Assembly: GCA_028565635.1 (NCBI GenBank)
Contig: JAOXYB010053724.1
Span: 1 to 10,106, forward strand
Reading direction: 5' to 3'
DNA from: Phoronis ovalis
Taxonomy: Eukaryota; Phoronida; Phoronidae
DNA length: 10,106 bases
Position numbers and translations under genes: made by a program. Below the pieces are notes generated by a model. It saw only the letters and a list, made by a program, of their open reading frames with translations, ran no database searches and was not told the origin of the DNA. Positions 1 through 8,163 of the stretch are shown here, one piece after another. Position 1 is the first letter of the stretch. Every line of letters starts with the position of its first letter.

Positions 1-1735
1 CCTTCACCATGTATCTGTCTCTTCATCTGTAAGGATTGTTGATGATATGTCATTGCATTGTCATAGTCACCTTGTGCTAGATAGACTGATGCTATGCTAT
101 CACACAAAAAATAAGTCTGTTTACTATCACTTATTGCGTCGTTTAAAGCTAACTTGTAACTCTTGCATGCATCGTTGTACCTGAGAGTTTTATAGTAAAC
201 ATGTCCCTTTACTTCTTCGTTTCTCTCATAAAATGAGTTCTGTGATAAAGTATCTATTATATGTTTATCCAAGCATTTTATTAAAGGTAATACAGTAAAG
301 TAATATCGAAAAATAAGATCCATAGAGTTAATATAATGTACACCTCTTTCAGAAGAAACTTGTGGATGTAAGGATTGTTGCAGAAAGCTTATATCTTCTT
401 TCTGTCCTTCATTTCTTGTGTACGTGATTAATCTCAAGATTACTGCCACAGTAACCGCCATTTGTAAGTTATGGCATCCTGTCTCTGAGATAAGAAAGTT
501 CGTCTTCATTTCATTAAGTATATCCCAAGGATTACTATGAGTCAAATCATAAATTAGCTTAAAACTGTTTGTAATAATAGTGGGAAGTCGGTAAATTTCT
601 TTTTTAACATTTAGGAGTACGCTGGCTTTATCGGGATCATGTAACGTTAATTTAGCTGTATATTCTTTCACATCAGCTTTCAACATTTTTAATGCATACT
701 GTTTTATGTTTGGATTATCGCCTTCCTTAATGCATAATTGAACAAAATTGTCTAAAAGATCATGGTTGCCGCCAATAATGGTAAGAGTTCTTAATATTTC
801 TGCCAAGTGATATCCTTCCTTTACAGAGGCCTCTACTCCTAGATTCTTAACCATATTATGCGGTGTTTGTATGAGTTCAATGCCTTCCTTTTTAATTCTG
901 CCAGGTCTTCCTATAGGTGTTTTGCACGCCCATGGCATTGATCCGTCTAAACAGAATCCATTAATGGTAACGAAGTCAAAAAAACAACTACTATTTTCAG
1001 AATCGAAATCATTTAATGTTTTAATACCTGCTGCTGGCAAGGGTGTTTCCCCAAGGTTTAGTACAAACAGGTGAAATAGATTAGTTAGATTCCGAAAATA
1101 CTGAATATCACTCTCTTCATTTTCAACAAGAATAATAAATTCTAAATCAGAATAAGGTGTCATTTCTTCTCGTGCTAGTGAACCCAAGCCGACTATAGCA
1201 AACTTTTGAGGTGCGGAACCTAGAATACTATAACATTTTACTAAGATGTGTTTAATAATCCTTTTCATACTGTCAGCTATCTCGTGACCTAATTTCTTTA
1301 CAGTTTCAACAATTATCTTCTCTTGGGGAATACGAATTTCATCTTTACCGTCTTTTGAAAAAAATTCGTTTGCTTCTTGCCATACTGTTTCTATTTTTCT
1401 ATTGATATTACTGCGAAAACAGTCAATTTCTGCTTTTACTTCATCATTGAAGAAGAGAGGAGTATTGACACATGTGCAACCAACGAGATTTAAAAAATCA
1501 AGTTCATTTTGTTTTATTGCGTCATTAATTGCCAATTTCTTACTCGCGGTAGTTGTTCGCAACTTCGCCGAATTAAGGAGAGCGGATACTTTTACAAACA
1601 AGTTGGATGCTTGCTTAATGTCATCACAGGCAAGTCCTCTTTCGCGATAAATTTGTCCCATTTGTCTCAAAAGGTCTGCCACTGTCTCTAAGTCAGCACT
1701 GATAGATGTTCGTATATCTTCAGCAAGTTTCTTTT
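1..1735 (-). CDS. Large exon encoding a nucleotidyltransferase (DUF294/GlnD-like) plus TPR protein, partial at the window edge
   Basis: The minus strand is open from 1772 to base 1 with no stop, about 590 codons, and continues outside the window. At 1184-1140 it encodes GLGSLAREE followed by PYSDLE, the GS-x10-D-x-D/E signature of pol-beta-like nucleotidyltransferases, with D and E as likely metal ligands. Two conserved-looking segments follow: NLGETPLP (1058-1035) and MPWACKTPIGR (about 938-906). From memory, both are typical of animal and intracellular-bacterial proteins that carry this domain ahead of TPRs. A helical region (about 850-230) leads to two TPR-like units: a divergent one around YNDACKSYKLAL (224-123) and a clear one around VYLAQGDYDNAMTYHQQSL (122-3). 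The exon start at 1735 is chosen because an acceptor (TTTTACTATTACAG) precedes it and its phase fits the exon at 9559-9310. An ATG at 1772 is the alternative start. Substrate and function are unknown. Confidence is high for the coding region and moderate for the start. Confidence 0.9.
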
Positions 1736-1810
1736 CTGTAATAGTAAAATTATTATTATGGCCAATTAACATTAATATTAGTTATAACTATGAGAAAGTG
1801 GTATAGTAAG

Positions 1811-1846
1811 GTATCGAAAAAGTTGGCAGTATCGAAAAAGCTGGCA
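1811..1846. repeat. Tandem duplication of an 18-bp unit
   Basis: Two adjacent copies of GTATCGAAAAAGTTGGCA occur at 1811-1828 and 1829-1846, differing only by T/C at position 14. Reverse-complement versions of parts of the unit occur near the other end of the intron: GTGCCAACTTTTT at 8584 and AACTTTTCGATACCTT at 8768. The pair could belong to a degraded inverted repeat. Confidence 0.85.
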
Positions 1847-2156
1847 CTTTTCCCAATTTTGGCATTTTGTACGTTTAAAATATGCAATCGCTAGTGAAAC
1901 GTCATATTCTGGTGTTAGTCACCAGCACTTCATCGAAGTAAGATATGGTTTTGTGATTCTGACAATATATTACTTAGGGAAGAAAGGTGTGCACGTGGTT
2001 GCCCTGTAATTGATGAAAAACAGTACTCTCTCATTACGTATGTGTATGATGACGTACTATGAAACACCTTATGCAACATAACGAAATCAGCACTTTCATT
2101 TGAATGTGTATATTACAGTTTCATAAAAATCTGATTATTGTCCTTCAATTCTTACA
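1847..2156. other. Intronic sequence with no recognised gene
   Basis: This AT-rich stretch lies just upstream of the large minus-strand exon. I see no long open frame, RNA gene or clear repeat beyond the possible arm of an inverted repeat at its left edge. If the ATG at 1772 were the real start of the nucleotidyltransferase gene, this stretch would hold its promoter. I see no convincing TATA box in the right orientation. Confidence 0.5.
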
Positions 2157-2310
2157 GTTTCAGATAAAAACAAAATAAGAAAATTTGAAAAGGCGTTTGG
2201 ACTTGTCCACAGAGACGCTTGATATATTGTTATGCTATAATACACTGTGAACACAAGTGGAAACAAAGGTATCATACATTTAGCTCCCCAACACAAAAAA
2301 CAAGAAGAAA
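2157..2310. repeat. Dispersed direct repeat, copy 1
   Basis: This segment matches 2526-2698. The best block runs from ATATTGTTATGCTATAATAC at 2224 to about 2310. It includes GGTATCATACATTTAGCTCC and an A-rich stretch with ACACAAAAAACAAGA. Weaker similarity extends left to TTTCAGATAAAAACAAAA. The open frames here are not conserved between copies, so they are probably not coding. Confidence 0.8.
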
Positions 2311-2525
2311 GGCATGATAAAATCATACTTTTTGACAAATCTGAAGCATGTTCTTGTGGCAAAAGCCATTTTTGTCATGTCATTTGGCCGCAGAGCACAG
2401 TCAGGTGTTCCGCAAGTGGCAGCACTAGCAGTTTGGTAGTTGTTTTATAGAAAAAATGCAGACATACCTTTAACATGCATAAAATTGTTCCTATTGATAG
2501 TTTTGTTACATAACTTATATATCAG

Positions 2526-2698
2526 ATTTTCAGATTAAAACAAAACATTCTAAAAATGTTATCTAAAAATAACAAGGTCTATTCGATCGTCCTAGTTGCT
2601 AAGTCACCTGATATTGTCATACTACAATACACTGTGCACGCAAGCGGTAACAAAAGGTATCATACATTTAGCTCCCAAACACAAAAAACAAGAGGAAA
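2526..2698. repeat. Dispersed direct repeat, copy 2
   Basis: This is the second copy of the element at 2157-2310, offset by about 370 to 387 bases. The strongest block starts at 2611 and shares ACAATACACTGTG, GGTATCATACATTTAGCTCC and ACACAAAAAACAAGA with copy 1. It differs by scattered substitutions and small indels, which fits an old local duplication or two insertions of one short family. Confidence 0.8.
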
Positions 2699-3267
2699 TT
2701 TCATCTGCAAGTCTCGTTGAAGTGATTGAATATAAAAAATAGGCGATTTTTTTATTTTCCAGATCTTGTTGCAATATCTTGTTTCTTTTTCTGTTTTTGT
2801 ATTTCAGCTATTTTCAGAAAACATACCATATGGAACAAACTCTAATATATACACATTAAACACATTATGTAAGATTATGCTGCGAAAAATGACAACGCAC
2901 ATAATTAGATTCCGGTAATTTTACTAATACAATGAAATTGTACCCCCCCCAGTTTACCCCCTAAGTCAACATATTTCTGTCTGTATATCGGTCCCATCAG
3001 TTCATTTTCTTTTACATACAATTTGTTCAACATGACTAATAAGTTTTTTCTTAGATTAATGACTATAGTTATAAATATTTGCAAAAATACTACACAAATT
3101 TTCACTATATGAATAGTTTGCCACAAAGAAAAACATTCTTGCAATCCACACGTGCAGTTCTAGTTTTAGTTGCTTTAACACATTGGTGTCTTAGGGTTGG
3201 GTAAGGAAATCGATGAACTCGGCTGTATTAGTAGTGCAGACCCCGTGCAAAGGAAATAAGTCCCCGG
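2699..3267. other. AT-rich intronic stretch with no gene seen
   Basis: I find no supported gene in this stretch. It has long A and T runs and an eight-base C run at about 2943-2950. The short open frame on the minus strand at 2905-3144 has no recognisable motif and a composition typical of noncoding AT-rich DNA. Confidence 0.5.
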
Positions 3268-3300
3268 CGGACACTCATATTCCTTAGAAATGAGTGTCCG
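3268..3300. repeat. Perfect 11-bp inverted repeat (hairpin)
   Basis: CGGACACTCAT at 3268-3278 and ATGAGTGTCCG at 3290-3300 are perfect reverse complements separated by an 11-base loop. A second hairpin follows directly: TGGGAATA (3304-3311) with TATTCCCA (3330-3337). Both sit at the left edge of the 29-bp repeat cluster and may belong to the same mobile element. Confidence 0.85.
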
Positions 3301-3385
3301 ATCTGGGAATATATGTAAGCTTCGGCGTTTATTCCCACCCATACATTATGTTCCTTTACAGGAGTAAAGCAAATGAATCTCCGGA

Positions 3386-3531
3386 GAATCAGTATCCAGG
3401 ACGATTACTCGCAGGAATCAGTATCCGAGGCGATTACTGACAGTAATAAATATCTAGGATATTTACACCTAGGGATCAAATAGCTTAGTAATTATTGTCC
3501 CGGACGATTTCTCCCAGTAATCAGTATTCGG
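3386..3531. repeat. Degenerate 29-bp minisatellite
   Basis: Units of 29 bases lie at 3386-3414, 3415-3443, 3444-3472 and 3489-3517, with a partial unit at 3518-3531. A 16-base interruption lies at 3473-3488. The consensus resembles GAATCAGTATCC followed by GGACGATTACTC and CAG. The first two units are very similar, the third is the most diverged, and the fourth keeps CCCGGACGATTTCTCCCAG. The units are head to tail, so this is a minisatellite. Confidence 0.8.
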
Positions 3532-3616
3532 CTAAAACAGAAATATAACAGATCTTCCACTTCTCGGCCAGCGATACCCGCTAGCAAAGTAGGTCGACAG
3601 ACAAGAATAACAATAC

Positions 3617-3733
3617 TAATATCAAACATAAATTTTAGTCCAAAACTGAATCATACTTGAGCCATGAGAGCTTTCGGTCTTATCACGAGACCTTCATCAG
3701 TCCTACTAACATCAACATTTATGTTTGATATCT
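3617..3733 (-). ncRNA. Hammerhead-ribozyme-like motif within an inverted repeat
   Basis: Read on the minus strand, CTGATGA (3700-3694) is followed by one A and a five-pair stem, GGTCT (3692-3688) with AGACC (3680-3676). Next come GAAA (3675-3672) and a possible short stem III, AGC with GCT, ending at a candidate cleavage triplet-like GCTC near 3659. This is the conserved hammerhead core order CUGAUGA, stem II, GAAA, stem III, UH. A perfect 15-bp inverted repeat (3717-3731 with 3619-3633, ATTTATGTTTGATAT) could form distal stem I. Against it, the bases next to the core in stem I pair poorly and an extra A precedes stem II. Hammerheads of this kind are known in Penelope-like elements and retrozymes. 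It may be a degraded copy. Confidence 0.4.
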
Positions 3734-4180
3734 TTTTACTGAATTGAAATAAGATCGAATGAACATTTATGCTGATAGCAATACTAATGTTTGCGTAAAT
3801 TTATAGCATTCATGCTAAATAAAGTGTTAAGGTTCGAGTGCACGTATCTATCTCTCCTCGTTTTTCCATTTAAAGTTATTTTTAATATATTTAGTATTTC
3901 ACATAAATGTTTTTATAATTTATTTTTCTATATTTATTTTGATACATCTAAATTTATATCTTTATTTTCCGAGCTTTATTTTCCGGTAGTTTCTTCAGTT
4001 CGTTATTAGTTTGTGCATTTAAATTCAGTGTCTTAGCAATTAAAGTGTAGTTACCATGAATATATTTTATCGCTTTTTATATTACCTGTATTGTATATAT
4101 GTATTGTCATCCATTGTAGATTTTATAAGAGTATAAACCTGCAATAGCAACATCTACCTATAATAAATGTACTTGTGCCC
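3734..4180. other. AT-rich intronic stretch, possibly the 3' end of a retroposon
   Basis: This stretch is very T-rich. The open frame at 3791-4009 has low complexity (F, I, L, S, Y) and no motif, so I do not treat it as a gene. The right end includes AATAAATG and runs directly into a pentanucleotide microsatellite, a layout often seen at the 3' end of non-LTR retroposons. No reverse transcriptase remnant was recognised. Confidence 0.35.
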
Positions 4181-4225
4181 TATTCTGTTCTATTCTGTTC
4201 TATTCTATTCTATTCTATTCTATTC
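4181..4225. repeat. TATTC pentanucleotide microsatellite
   Basis: Nine five-base units are present: TATTC TGTTC TATTC TGTTC followed by five TATTC units. It lies just upstream of the integrase pseudogene and may be the simple-sequence tail of a retroposon that ends at about 4180. Confidence 0.97.
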
Positions 4226-4280
4226 AAAACTATACTTATAATATTACTATTTACATCTCAGGTGCTCTTAGTTTCAATAG

Positions 4281-4466
4281 CGTAATTGGTGTTTTGACGC
4301 AACACCATCAAATCCATTGTCTCCGAAAGCTATAAAAGAAACCAGATCAATGAGGAATATCATTTGCATGAAGATGGAGCTCGCTAAAAAAGTCAAACAA
4401 TACCTAACCGACAAAGTTTACAAATCGTGGACAAGTAATAATAAGAAAAGAATGATAAGGCGTCTC
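4281..4466 (+). pseudogene. Pseudogene exon 1: N-terminal helical region of the integrase
   Basis: The frame is open from after a stop at 4278-4280 to the donor CGTCTC|GTAAGTAAG at 4467. In-frame ATGs occur at 4350, 4368 and 4374. The encoded segment ending YLTDKVYKSWTSNNKKRM then IRRL resembles the short basic helical stretch before the zinc-binding domain in gypsy-type integrases. Phase 0 agrees with the next exon. The 5' limit is uncertain: an acceptor at 4280 is weak and a start at 4350 is possible. Confidence 0.55.
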
Positions 4467-4755
4467 GTAAGTAAGAATTATAAAATAGGAACTTATTTCT
4501 AATATGTTTATTTTCTAAAACTCCTGTAATTCTTTGCAGATAAACTTTAGTTTTCTAAATTAGCTTTAAATTGGGTGTGGCTATACTGACAAAAAGCTGT
4601 GCGCATAACTAAATAACAAGTGAGAATGGAAATTTACTATACCTGACGCTTAAAATTAAAGTCGGACAGTTATATCTAGGAATATGTGTTACTTACTGCA
4701 CGACTGTTTCGGAAATTTAGTTTTCCTCATTATATCTTCAGTATTTTGCCTACAG

Positions 4756-4927
4756 ATTGAGAATGGAACACTTTTATACAGAGTTAATAGGATGGTAAAA
4801 GAAGGAATTACTTCTCAGGACACGCAAGCAGATGACAGTCGTGATGTTCCGTGGAGGCGGGTTATGATTGACAAAGAGCAACAAACTTTAATCATGAAAA
4901 GTTGCCATTCTAAAGCAACAGCTGAAT
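4756..4927 (+). pseudogene. Pseudogene exon 2: start of the zinc-binding H2C2 domain
   Basis: A pyrimidine-rich acceptor (TATTTTGCCTACAG) precedes IENGTLLYRV. After a linker comes WRRVMIDKEQQ and then IMKSCHSKATA, the usual lead-in to the second histidine. The proposed donor GAAT|GTAATG gives phase 1, which lets the next exon supply GHL. Read past the donor, the frame runs to a stop at 4993-4995 and loses all similarity, supporting an intron there. Confidence 0.7.
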
Positions 4928-5114
4928 GTAATGAATTACTTTACTACAATCATGCAAAATTACCCGTGTTATATAACGCCACAACCATGACTTAAATAAA
5001 ATTAGAGTTATTGCAAGCATATCGTCCTAGTAATATATAAGCTAGAACAAATATTCCTTAAAAGAACGTTTTTATTATTCTAGCCTATTAAAAATATTAT
5101 ATTTATTTTCGCAG

Positions 5115-5297
5115 GTGGACATCTGTGCAAAACAAAACTATGGATACAACTGAAAGGCGTTATTATTGGCTACAGATGTCGTACGACATTATTTCCTTCA
5201 TTAAAACATGTTCACAGTGCCAGTTTGCAAATGGCAACATAAAGGGAGTCGCGAAGTCAATCCGATACAAGTGTCATATACAGAACCATGAAGGAAG
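5115..5297 (+). pseudogene. Pseudogene exon 3: remainder of the zinc-binding domain, with a frameshift
   Basis: After the acceptor TTATTTTCGCAG, the phase-1 frame reads GHLCKTK as expected after SCH. The matching downstream part, MDTTERRYYWLQM then FIKTCSQCQ, is in another frame starting at about 5137. Between them one base has probably been lost in the A-rich run around 5129-5138. The two cysteines of CSQC complete the zinc-ligand set. The exon ends at a consensus donor, GGAAG|GTAAGTG, in phase 2. Confidence 0.75.
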
Positions 5298-5638
5298 GTA
5301 AGTGTAGTCCTTTGTGAAATAAGTGATACAAATAATATAATATAGTATTTTATAATATAGAATGTAGCACTATTTCTGAGTTGGCTATGATGCTGGTATC
5401 CATTGTATATCATATTTTTGTTATGTTTAATAAATAATTAATTAATTATATAAATGTAATCAGCTGCACATTACTTTCATTATACGTCATAACTAAGTTT
5501 GCATTTTTATTAGGATGCCTCCACCGGTGGATTTGCTGATCAAACGATAGATACAGAAATATATTTTCCGAAATATCTAAAAATTAAATAAAAATAAAAG
5601 TATACATCACTTTTATATTTATATAACTGTTTAACCAG

Positions 5639-5778
5639 ACATTGGGGAAAATGTTGCTGAAGGTGACGGACGACCATCCTGAAACTTGGGACAAGTTCCT
5701 CCAACAGTGTTCTTTCACGTACAAAACAAGCTTGCACGCAACTACCAACAAAACTGCATTCTATCTAATGTATGGAAG
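5639..5778 (+). pseudogene. Pseudogene exon: C-terminal end of the integrase core
   Basis: The open frame runs through QTLGKMLLKVTDDHPETWDK, then FTYKTSLHATT and LMYGR, matching the conserved end of gypsy/GIN1-type integrase cores (N-Q-T-L, W-D, Y-x-T-S-x-H, M-Y-G-R). AACCAG at 5633-5638 serves either as coding FNQ or as the acceptor. The donor GGAAG|GTGAGTAG gives phase 2. The preceding short piece at 5514-5549, with TGGFADQTI, may be the degraded segment normally just upstream. No GT donor is seen after it. Confidence 0.75.
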
Positions 5779-5969
5779 GTGAGTAGTGTATCGAGGATAA
5801 ACTATGATCATTCATTATTTGCCTGATCTATGGGAATAAGAACATATTTCCACATGTGCGCTTCACAAAATACCACTGACTTGAACAAAACAGAAATAAA
5901 AATAATAATTTATTCTTCGATATTTCTCAAATTTTGTATATGATATTTATTTTTATTTACCAATTTTAG

Positions 5970-6039
5970 ATAACCTAGATTGTCGATAGAGCTAGAAACA
6001 GGAACGGTTACGCCAAGTAAGAAAGATCTGGAGAAATGA
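5970..6039 (+). pseudogene. Pseudogene last exon with an in-frame stop
   Basis: The acceptor CCAATTTTAG is followed, in the phase set by the previous donor, by R, stop (TAA at 5971-5973), then PRLSIELETGTV. Intact relatives have KPRLPI-like sequence at this place, so AAA to TAA is a simple nonsense change. The frame ends at a TGA at 6037-6039, just before the 280-bp repeat array, so the integrase C-terminal domain is absent. Confidence 0.65.
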
Positions 6040-6056
6040 GGAGCAAGATATAGAAT

Positions 6057-7315
6057 AACATACCATAAAGACAAAGCGTTAACTAGATGATTCTAAAGTA
6101 GATACACGAAGGCCATAACTTGGCGTGCATACTAGGCTAGGTGACATTTAAAAATGACCTTGAGAAGTGGGTCAAATGCCAATCCGAATCTCTGACATTC
6201 TTTGTGCATAACACTTTCTTTGTCTCGCAATAACTGCTTCAGTTTTTATCCAATTAGCTTCGTATTCGAAACATCGAAAATACAGGTCAATATCCAGGTC
6301 TGGTAAATTTTTAATATGGCCGACTGGTGGCCATATTTGCTCCCAAGAGGGCATACTACTTTGCGTGAGTTGCGAAAAGACGCAACGTCCACTGGATGAG
6401 TCGACGGTGGATTCACAAAGGGCATGTTAGAATGACCTTGAAAAGTGGGTCAAACTGTGTTTTAATCTTCAACATTTTTCCTTGTGCATAACACTTTGTT
6501 TTCAATACAGGGAAAATACAAGTCAATATACAGGTCTGGTAAATTTTTGATCCGGATAACTTCCAAGATGGCTGACTTGTGGCCATGCTTGTTCCCGAGA
6601 AAGCATGTTACATTGTGTCGCATACTATAAAGACAAAGTGTTAACTAGACGACTCGAAGGTGGATTCATGAAGGTCATACCTTGGTGGACATAATACGCT
6701 TGGTGACTTTTAGAATTACCTTGAAAAGTGGGTCAAATGCCAATCCGAATCTTTGACATATTTCATTGTGAATAACACTTTATTTATCTTTCAGTTATAC
6801 TCCTTCAGTTTTTATCCAAGCAGCTTCATATTCGATACAGTGTAAGTACAGGTCAAAGTGCAAGTCAGGTATAATTTTGACCCGGATTACTTCCAATATG
6901 GCATATTGACGGCCATGTTAGTTTTCGAAGTTGTATGTCGCAATAACAAGTTCAGTTTTTATCTGATCAGCTTCTTATTTGATACGGATAAGTATAGGTC
7001 AACGTGCATGGCAGGTATACTTTTGACTCAGAAAACTTCCAAATGGCTGACTGGCGGCCATGTTTGTTCCTGACATCGCTTGTGATTTTGACCCAGATCG
7101 CTTCCAAAATGGCTGACTGGTGGCCATGGTTGTTCCCAAAGGGGCATGTCAGATTGCGCCGCTTACCAGAAAGAGAGCACTGACTAGTTTATTCAAAGAT
7201 AGATTCACGAAGAACAGAAAATGGATGGCTGGGTGTATTATGTAGGCTAGGTAGCATTTTAGAATGACATGGAAAATGTGTCAAATTATGATCCAATTCT
7301 TTAACGTTTATTGCA
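6057..7315. repeat. Degenerate tandem array of about 280-bp units
   Basis: About four and a half units recur. Landmarks are CATAAAGACAAAG..TTAACTAGA (6063, 6626), CCTTGAAAAGTGGGTCAAA and variants (6157, 6436, 6719, and degraded near 7266), CAGTTTTTATC (6240, 6816, 6952), TACAGGTCAA, and ATGGCTGACTGGTGGCCAT and variants (6315, 6568, about 7043, 7109). Spacing is about 280 bases for the first two steps. The stretch around 6890-7120 holds extra shortened copies of one half of the unit. The GGCC..GGCC motif in each unit is a small palindrome. Open frames here are not conserved across units. Confidence 0.85.
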
Positions 7316-8163
7316 TACGATACTTCGCTTTACATACGTAAAACTTAAAGCAACCACTGCAAAAAATGACTTCCCACCAGGGATGCAAATCACATGCAAT
7401 CTATAACATGATCTGATTCTAGGAATGAGATGGACATCTGACATTGCAAAATAATGCTTTGTTTTTCTTTGCACCTGTTATGAGAAATTAAATATAGTTA
7501 AAGTTAGATGAATGTGTAGTTCGTGATGCTTTAATCCTCGCCTTTGCTCTCACTATATCGTATTTATGTTGCTATTTATTAATTACTAGTATTTTGTTAG
7601 AAATTGTTGTACTTAGGTTCCTGTTGAAAGGCAATGAAACCAATAACTTAACATTTTTTTGCCGATGAAATATGACATAAAATTTGATTATTATACATTT
7701 TAAAAAATTTACTATGAAAACAAAATATGTGTTTATTTTGAAATAGTAAATAATTCCATTCCATCTTTGTTCATGAACATGAGATTTGTAATAATAAGGA
7801 TAACTGTATTTTTTGAACTGCTGGCATTTCAAGAAAGGGATCTTGTTTTGTTAAATGAAACTGTACTTCTAAAACAGATACGGTTCATTTTCATAATATG
7901 CAATTATTTTGGCACAAATTGTCAATTTAAGCAGCTTGCTATGATGATTCTGATCATAGCCTGTATGTGTAACATGGTGTTAATCTGGAAACTTGTGTCC
8001 TTTTTCCTTTTTTAGCACCAAGTCTCGTAATTATCAAATAGACGTGATACGTACTAACTTGTTCTCAATGTACCCCACCCCTGACACTGTTCAATAATTA
8101 AAATCTATGTAGTTAACTGCACAGTTAGCAGGAAACATCTGATTTTACTTTTTTTTTTTATAG
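7316..8163. other. AT-rich intronic stretch with no supported gene
   Basis: Two overlapping open frames on opposite strands (about 7572-7832 and 7767-8015) have no family motif and a hydrophobic, AT-driven composition. I see no RNA gene or repeat here. The right end is a T run (8151-8159) that could act as a polypyrimidine tract for the weak exon candidate at 8164. Confidence 0.5.

Larger units (their letters stand above)
4281..6039 (+). pseudogene. Intron-containing integrase pseudogene of the GIN1/Ginger/gypsy type
   Basis: Plus-strand fragments in the right order match a gypsy-type integrase. They are an N-terminal helical exon (4281-4466), a linker exon reaching the first zinc-ligand region with SCHSKATA (4756-4927), an exon with the rest of the H2C2 zinc-binding domain including RRYYW and CSQCQ (5115-5297), a short piece (5514-5549), the end of the core with LMYGR (5639-5778), and PRLSIELE (5970-6039). 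Introns have GT-AG ends at 4467-4755, 4928-5114, 5298-5513 and 5779-5969, and phases agree at three of these junctions. Breaks: a probable 1-base shift near 5135, a stop TAA at 5971 where Lys is usual, and no catalytic D,D-containing core between 5297 and 5514. Introns favour a Ginger DNA transposon or a GIN1-like host gene over an LTR element. It lies antisense inside the inferred large intron. Confidence 0.75.

Noticed and set aside
871-1650. Plus-strand open frames opposite the large exon
   Set aside because: They are antisense shadows of the minus-strand nucleotidyltransferase coding sequence, which has clear motifs.
1770-1772. ATG as the start of the nucleotidyltransferase-TPR protein
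   Set aside because: It is possible but second choice. It would add 12 low-complexity residues (with NNN) that overlap a good splice acceptor, whereas the acceptor matches the phase of the MGNC exon. It stays as the alternative if no junction is found.
3386-3531. CRISPR array
   Set aside because: The 29-base units are directly adjacent, with no regular unique spacers, are degenerate, and lie in eukaryotic intronic DNA with no cas genes.
4331-4338. TATAAAAG as a TATA box for the integrase-related gene
   Set aside because: It is only 12 bases upstream of the first ATG and lies inside an open frame continuous with exon 1, so it is probably coding or chance.
4281-6039. Intact LTR retrotransposon
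   Set aside because: No flanking long terminal repeats, reverse transcriptase, RNase H, protease or gag-like sequence are visible, and the integrase fragments are split by introns.
6858-7073. Protein-coding frame on the plus strand
   Set aside because: It lies wholly inside the degenerate 280-bp repeat array and the frame is not kept in other units.
7767-8015. Hydrophobic small membrane protein on the plus strand
   Set aside because: Its composition follows the AT content, it overlaps an equally long frame on the other strand, the similar hydrophobicity is expected by chance, and it has no motif.
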